In this document: in pieces, positions 7,287-10,474 of the stretch
Layout of the letters: each line of letters begins with the position of its first letter
Position numbering within the stretch: the stretch's first letter is position 1
Assembly (NCBI GenBank): GCA_902462525.1
Contig: CABQCA010000075.1
Coordinates: 1 to 10,474, forward strand
Direction of reading: 5' to 3'
Length of the DNA: 10,474 nt
Origin: an uncultured Porphyromonadaceae bacterium
GTDB taxonomy: Bacteria; Bacteroidota; Bacteroidia; Bacteroidales; Muribaculaceae
Translations under genes and position numbers: made by a program
Notes under the pieces: generated by a model
What the model was told of the DNA's origin: nothing
The model's input: the letters and a program-made list of their open reading frames with translations, nothing else
Databases searched by the model: none

Positions 7287-8702
7287 TCAGTCGGTTTCCA
7301 AGGAGATAGCTTTATTGCGAAGATTTATAAGTTCTTTGCGAAGATGGGCTGTGGAATCTTCATTGTCGAGAATCGTCTGAGCGACAGAGCGATCGCCTTT
7401 GCTGTATTTATCGCGAAGAATACTTTGAGAGGCGAGCAGACGGCGCAACTGAACCTGACCGTTAAGATATTCTATCATGGCGCTTCTGGCGTTTTTGTTC
7501 CTGAACTGATTGAGGGATGTGTAAATTTTGCCGTTTCCCATGTCGATCATAAACCGAGGTGAGGAATTATTCACTCTTGAACCATCGTCCGAACCGTCGT
7601 CAGGCAACTTTGAGGCAAGCAACGCACTGTAGTCGGTGTCGGGGTTACGGCTCAGAGAAATATCCGACAGTCTGGCAAGTGCCTCGAGATTTACGTCGTC
7701 CGGATCGGCATTGACACGCATTGCCGATGGCAGAAACACATAAACAGTCAGTTTTCCCGGCACATGATTCCGATCGGTGACGAGCCAGCCTAATCCGCTG
7801 GTCTCATCGATAGCGAGCATATAGTCGTTGTCAGGAGAATTGTATGGCATACCCATGTTCTGAGGCACGAAATAGCCGTCATCAGTGCGTCGCGTCAGGA
7901 ATATATCATATCCTCCGAGCGAGTTCTCGCCGTTGTTGGCAAAATAGAGGGTCACACCGTCAGGCATAAGGAACGGATATCTGGCATCGCCTCCTTCGCC
8001 AAGGTTGCCGCTGAGTGCCGTCGGGTGATCAAGAGTACCGTCGTCGAGAATACCTGCACCATAAAGCTCGAACCTCCCGTTGCTGTCGGAAGCCGACCAT
8101 AAGATTTCACTGTTGTTTTCAGGCATATAGCCTGTCGACAATTCAGATGCCGCCATAGCTCCTATGCTCCCCACGGATTCCGGAGGAAGAATACGACCGG
8201 CCTGAGGGCTCAACCGGATGGCATCGAAGAAACGTGCCGAGTCGACAGACAATGAATCGACTATTTCAAGACGCTCTACCCTCCCGAGCATATTGCGGAG
8301 TTTAACCAGCTGCGACGACAAGTAATCGTAGCCCTTCGGGAGACTTTTCTTGCCTTTCTGCAGTATCTCAGCCCAACTGTCGAGATGCTCTTCGGCTTTA
8401 TCGACATTATAATGCTTCATATAATATTCGGTGAGCATCTGTGAAGCTTCTGCCACACCTCTGCTTTCAGCCTGTCGAAGCGGTGCGAGAGCTTCATCGA
8501 AACGACCGAGCTTATATAGCGACGCTCCAAGGAAGAAATTGCCGTTACCGTCGCGAGGGGTGCGCTTCACCACTTTGCGAGCATACTCGATAGCAGCGGC
8601 ATATTTGCCACTGCGATAAAGGCGGCGTGCATCATCGATCGGCCCGGCATAGGCCTGCGAAAACATAGCAAACGCCAATATGGCAGCAAAGATTCTCTTC
8701 AT
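7287..8702 (-). CDS. Secreted TPR/PD40 beta-propeller-like protein of unknown function
   Basis: I do not recognise a named gene. The 471-residue product starts with a type I signal peptide (MKR, hydrophobic IFAAILAFAMF, cleavage likely after AYA at residue 19); there is no lipobox cysteine. Two or three TPR-like helix pairs cover about 21-115 (ARRLYRSGKYAAAIEYARKV; FFLGASLYKLGRFDEALAPL). Residues 197-325 contain PD40/WD40-like strands, clearest at YPFLMPDGVTLYFANNGE (242-259) followed by GGYDIFLTRR (263-272). A low-complexity DDGSDDGS stretch (368-375) and a charged helical, probably coiled-coil tail (about 398-468) follow. TPR plus PD40 resembles the front half of PorE-like envelope proteins, but there is no OmpA-type peptidoglycan-binding domain. 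It starts 21 bases after the mltG stop, so it is probably co-transcribed with mltG and exported to the periplasm. Confidence 0.75.
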   Translation of the reverse strand: MKRIFAAILAFAMFSQAYAGPIDDARRLYRSGKYAAAIEYARKVVKRTPRDGNGNFFLGASLYKLGRFDEALAPLRQAESRGVAEASQMLTEYYMKHYNVDKAEEHLDSWAEILQKGKKSLPKGYDYLSSQLVKLRNMLGRVERLEIVDSLSVDSARFFDAIRLSPQAGRILPPESVGSIGAMAASELSTGYMPENNSEILWSASDSNGRFELYGAGILDDGTLDHPTALSGNLGEGGDARYPFLMPDGVTLYFANNGENSLGGYDIFLTRRTDDGYFVPQNMGMPYNSPDNDYMLAIDETSGLGWLVTDRNHVPGKLTVYVFLPSAMRVNADPDDVNLEALARLSDISLSRNPDTDYSALLASKLPDDGSDDGSRVNNSSPRFMIDMGNGKIYTSLNQFRNKNARSAMIEYLNGQVQLRRLLASQSILRDKYSKGDRSVAQTILDNEDSTAHLRKELINLRNKAISLETD

Positions 8703-8723
8703 AGTATTTATAATTTCAGTCCG

Positions 8724-9746
8724 TCATCTGATACCCCGCCTGTTGAGGGCCATGTGATAGCGGGCGGAGTTAATACGATGACGGCTATATGTTTCTGCAA
8801 AATCATGATAACCCGAAAAATCGCTTTTCGCACACATATACAGATAGTTGTGCATCGGTGCATCAAGCACGGCATCGATAGCAGAGGCCTCTGCTATGCG
8901 GATCGGGCCTGGAGGAAGACCTGGGTTCTTATATGTGTTATACGGAGATTCGATTTTAAGATGTTCGCCGCTGATGCGCCGCAGCGAGAAATCGCCGAGA
9001 GCGAACTTTACTGTCGGATCGGCCTGAAGCGGCATTTTTCGTGACAAACGGTTGAGATATAACCTGGCTACCAACGGACGTTCATCGGCCTTGTTAGTTT
9101 CTTCTTCGACTATCGAGGCCAAAGTAGACACTTCTGTTGGTGTAAAGCCTAATTCAGCGGCTTTGGCAAGACGGTTTTCATTCCAGAATGAAGTATAGGC
9201 TTTCAGAAGTTTGGATACTACAGTAGCGGAGTCGGTCGTCCAATAGAACTCGTACGTATCCGGTAAAAAAGCTGCAGCATATTGTCGGCGGTCTGTAAAA
9301 CCTGCCTGCGGAAGAAGTGAATCAGCAGCTGCGACAAATGAAGCCGAGTCGAGTTCGAGAACAGTGCCTACACGCGCCGCAAGTTGCTCAAATGTCCTGA
9401 GATTATTGTAAGTCAAGCGTATCGGAGTCTGACGGCCGAGCAATATTCCCCGGGCAACCATCATAGCTTTTTCACCTGGTTCTACCACATACGAGCCGTG
9501 GGCTGTCGTCGGATTTCCGCCCTGCTTTTCCCAGAGAGTGGCAACTTTACCTCCAAAACCATCTCCGAGCGATTCTTTGAGCAGTGACTTCACTTCCGCG
9601 GTACTTGCTCCGGAAGGGATATTGATTCTGACTGCCTGAGAACCGTCATAGGCTGACGATACATAGTTCCATGCCATGAAGCATGCTATCGCCGCTAATG
9701 CAAGCAATGCCAAAGTGCCTGTAAGTATTTTTCTATTATTCTTCAC
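8724..9746 (-). CDS. mltG: Endolytic murein transglycosylase MltG (YceG-like)
   Basis: MltG is anchored in the inner membrane and cuts nascent peptidoglycan glycan strands, setting their length. The 340-residue protein matches the E. coli length. A single membrane segment (about 8-29) follows a short basic cytoplasmic tail, then a LysM-like region (about 38-100), then the YceG catalytic domain. The catalytic glutamate is within LASIVEEETNKADERP (209-224); Glu214 aligns with E. coli Glu218 from memory. Other conserved segments are FLPDTYEFYW (160-169), LNRLSRKMPLQADPTVKFALG (231-251), SPYNTYKNPGLPPGPI (267-282) and the terminal NYLYMCAKSDFSGYHDFAETY. The start is GTG at 9746-9744: an in-frame stop lies four codons upstream, and the next Met (24) is inside the membrane segment. 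A promoter ends only four bases before this GTG. Confidence 0.95.
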   Translation of the reverse strand: MKNNRKILTGTLALLALAAIACFMAWNYVSSAYDGSQAVRINIPSGASTAEVKSLLKESLGDGFGGKVATLWEKQGGNPTTAHGSYVVEPGEKAMMVARGILLGRQTPIRLTYNNLRTFEQLAARVGTVLELDSASFVAAADSLLPQAGFTDRRQYAAAFLPDTYEFYWTTDSATVVSKLLKAYTSFWNENRLAKAAELGFTPTEVSTLASIVEEETNKADERPLVARLYLNRLSRKMPLQADPTVKFALGDFSLRRISGEHLKIESPYNTYKNPGLPPGPIRIAEASAIDAVLDAPMHNYLYMCAKSDFSGYHDFAETYSRHRINSARYHMALNRRGIR

Positions 9747-9750
9747 ACTA

Positions 9751-9781
9751 CAAAATTAATTAAATTCCCCGAATTTCCAAA
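9751..9781 (-). promoter_or_regulatory. Probable mltG operon promoter, consensus match, nearly leaderless
   Basis: On the minus strand TTTG (9781-9778), exactly 19 bases, then TAATTTTG (9758-9751): a complete match to TTTG-N19-TAnnTTTG. Only four bases separate the -7 box from the GTG start at 9746, so transcription should begin at or next to the start codon. The -33 box shares bases with the U-tract of the upstream terminator. Confidence 0.7.
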
Positions 9782-9812
9782 AAAAACACTGCCTCCGACA
9801 GGAAGCAGTGTT
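9779..9812 (-). terminator. Intrinsic terminator of the alpha-glucan phosphorylase gene
   Basis: On the minus strand, AACACTGCTTCC (9812-9801), loop TGTC, GGAGGCAGTGTT (9796-9785), a 12-bp stem with one G-T wobble, followed by a run of T to base 9779. It starts 22 bases after the stop codon of the phosphorylase gene. Confidence 0.9.
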
Positions 9813-9834
9813 ATATACAAAACCGGGATTGTTA

Positions 9835-10474
9835 TTAAATCCAGTGTGTGAAGGCGAAGTCCTGACGGTGAGGAAGCTCAGCATTCTTCGGATAGAGACG
9901 GAACCCGTAGCGGAATACACCTGCATCGCGAAGTTTGGTTTTCAGCTCATAAGTGAGGACATTGCCCTCTTCCTTGACAACGTTGAACTGTTCGGTGCGG
10001 ACGAACGATTCGCAGCCGTCTTTCTGGCGGTAAACGACCATTTCGAGAGCGAGATCACGGCCGAGGCCGTTGGTGTCGACGGTCACTTCGATATGAACCG
10101 GTTCGCCTGTTATGGAATTCGACAGTTCGCCGCTGTGGAGCACGTTGAGTACCTTGATCCCATCCCAGGCGGCGGCTACTTTTTCTTTCCATGAGGCAAT
10201 GCTCTTGGCAAGCGCGAAATTGTCGGCCTGAAGGCGTGCGCTGCGTGCGGCTTCCTTATTGTAGAAGCGGTCGATGTAGTCCTCGATCATGCGCTGCATG
10301 GTGAAATGAGGAGCGATGTCGCCAATCGACCCTTTGATGTACTGAATCCACTTGGGCGAGTAGCCTGCCGAGTTCTTCTCGAAATAGAGAGGAATGATTT
10401 CGTTTTCGAGCATAGAGTAGATTGTGGCGGCATCGAGCTTGTCCTGCATTGCCTGGTCGGTGTAAGTGCGCTTA
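9835..10474 (-). CDS. glgP: Alpha-glucan (glycogen) phosphorylase, GT35 family, C-terminal part (cut by window edge)
   Basis: The last 212 residues of a protein that continues past base 10474. GT35 phosphorylases release glucose 1-phosphate from storage alpha-glucans using pyridoxal phosphate. The segment WIQYIKGSIGDIAPHFTMQR followed by MIEDYIDRFYNKEA matches the helical end of Bacteroidetes alpha-glucan phosphorylases, and the remaining roughly 100 residues (EVTVDTNGLG, EMVVYRQKDG, FRYGFRLYPKN) form the beta-rich tail these longer family members carry. The PLP-lysine region lies upstream, outside the window. The internal Met nearest the edge is not the start: the frame remains open through KRTYTDQA to the end of the window. 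The gene ends in TAA at 9837-9835 and is followed by a strong terminator, so it is a separate transcription unit from mltG. The family assignment rests on pattern memory of the C-terminus. Confidence 0.8.
   Translation of the reverse strand, partial: KRTYTDQAMQDKLDAATIYSMLENEIIPLYFEKNSAGYSPKWIQYIKGSIGDIAPHFTMQRMIEDYIDRFYNKEAARSARLQADNFALAKSIASWKEKVAAAWDGIKVLNVLHSGELSNSITGEPVHIEVTVDTNGLGRDLALEMVVYRQKDGCESFVRTEQFNVVKEEGNVLTYELKTKLRDAGVFRYGFRLYPKNAELPHRQDFAFTHWI

Noticed and set aside
7287..8702. Assignment of the TPR/PD40 protein as PorE of the type IX secretion system
   Set aside because: PorE-type proteins carry a C-terminal OmpA-like domain and are lipoproteins; this protein ends in a coiled coil and has no lipobox, and no other por/gld gene is nearby.
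9808..10194. A 128-codon plus-strand frame near the right end
   Set aside because: It begins inside the terminator of the minus-strand phosphorylase gene and is antisense to that recognised coding region.

Overview
The window reads as ordinary chromosome from a member of the Bacteroidota, most likely order Bacteroidales and tentatively Muribaculaceae. The reasons are protein flavour (a DUF4153-type membrane protein, a TPR/PD40 lipid-free exported protein, a Bacteroidetes-style alpha-glucan phosphorylase C-terminus), the absence of Shine-Dalgarno sequences before start codons, and several matches to the Bacteroidetes primary sigma promoter (TTTG, about 19-20 bases, TAnnTTTG). No rRNA, tRNA, CRISPR array, insertion sequence or phage gene was seen, and gene density is high throughout.

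Layout. Bases 1-958 (minus) carry the N-terminal 319 residues of a ClpC-type AAA+ unfoldase that runs off the left edge. A 165-base divergent gap holds promoters facing both ways. A plus-strand operon follows: prfA (RF1), a DUF4153-like membrane protein whose ATG overlaps the prfA stop, pyrF (OMP decarboxylase) and a SpoU/TrmH-family RNA 2'-O-methyltransferase, with junctions of -4, 13 and 14 bases. A 185-base gap with a promoter-like box and a terminator-like hairpin leads into tig (trigger factor). An 18-bp perfect inverted repeat at 7229-7268 ends tig and the opposing gene cluster.

On the minus strand, mltG (endolytic transglycosylase, GTG start) is followed after 21 bases by a secreted TPR/PD40 protein; the two form a probable two-gene envelope operon. 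Upstream of mltG is the end of an alpha-glucan phosphorylase gene (cut by the right edge) with its own terminator, whose U-tract shares bases with the mltG -33 box.

The genes are mainly housekeeping: translation termination, rRNA/tRNA modification, co-translational folding (Tig) and protein quality control (Clp), pyrimidine synthesis, cell-wall glycan processing and storage-glucan breakdown. I did not find a clear undescribed system. The points most worth a second look are the apparently leaderless mltG mRNA, the attenuator-like hairpin ahead of tig, and the TPR/PD40 protein paired with MltG.
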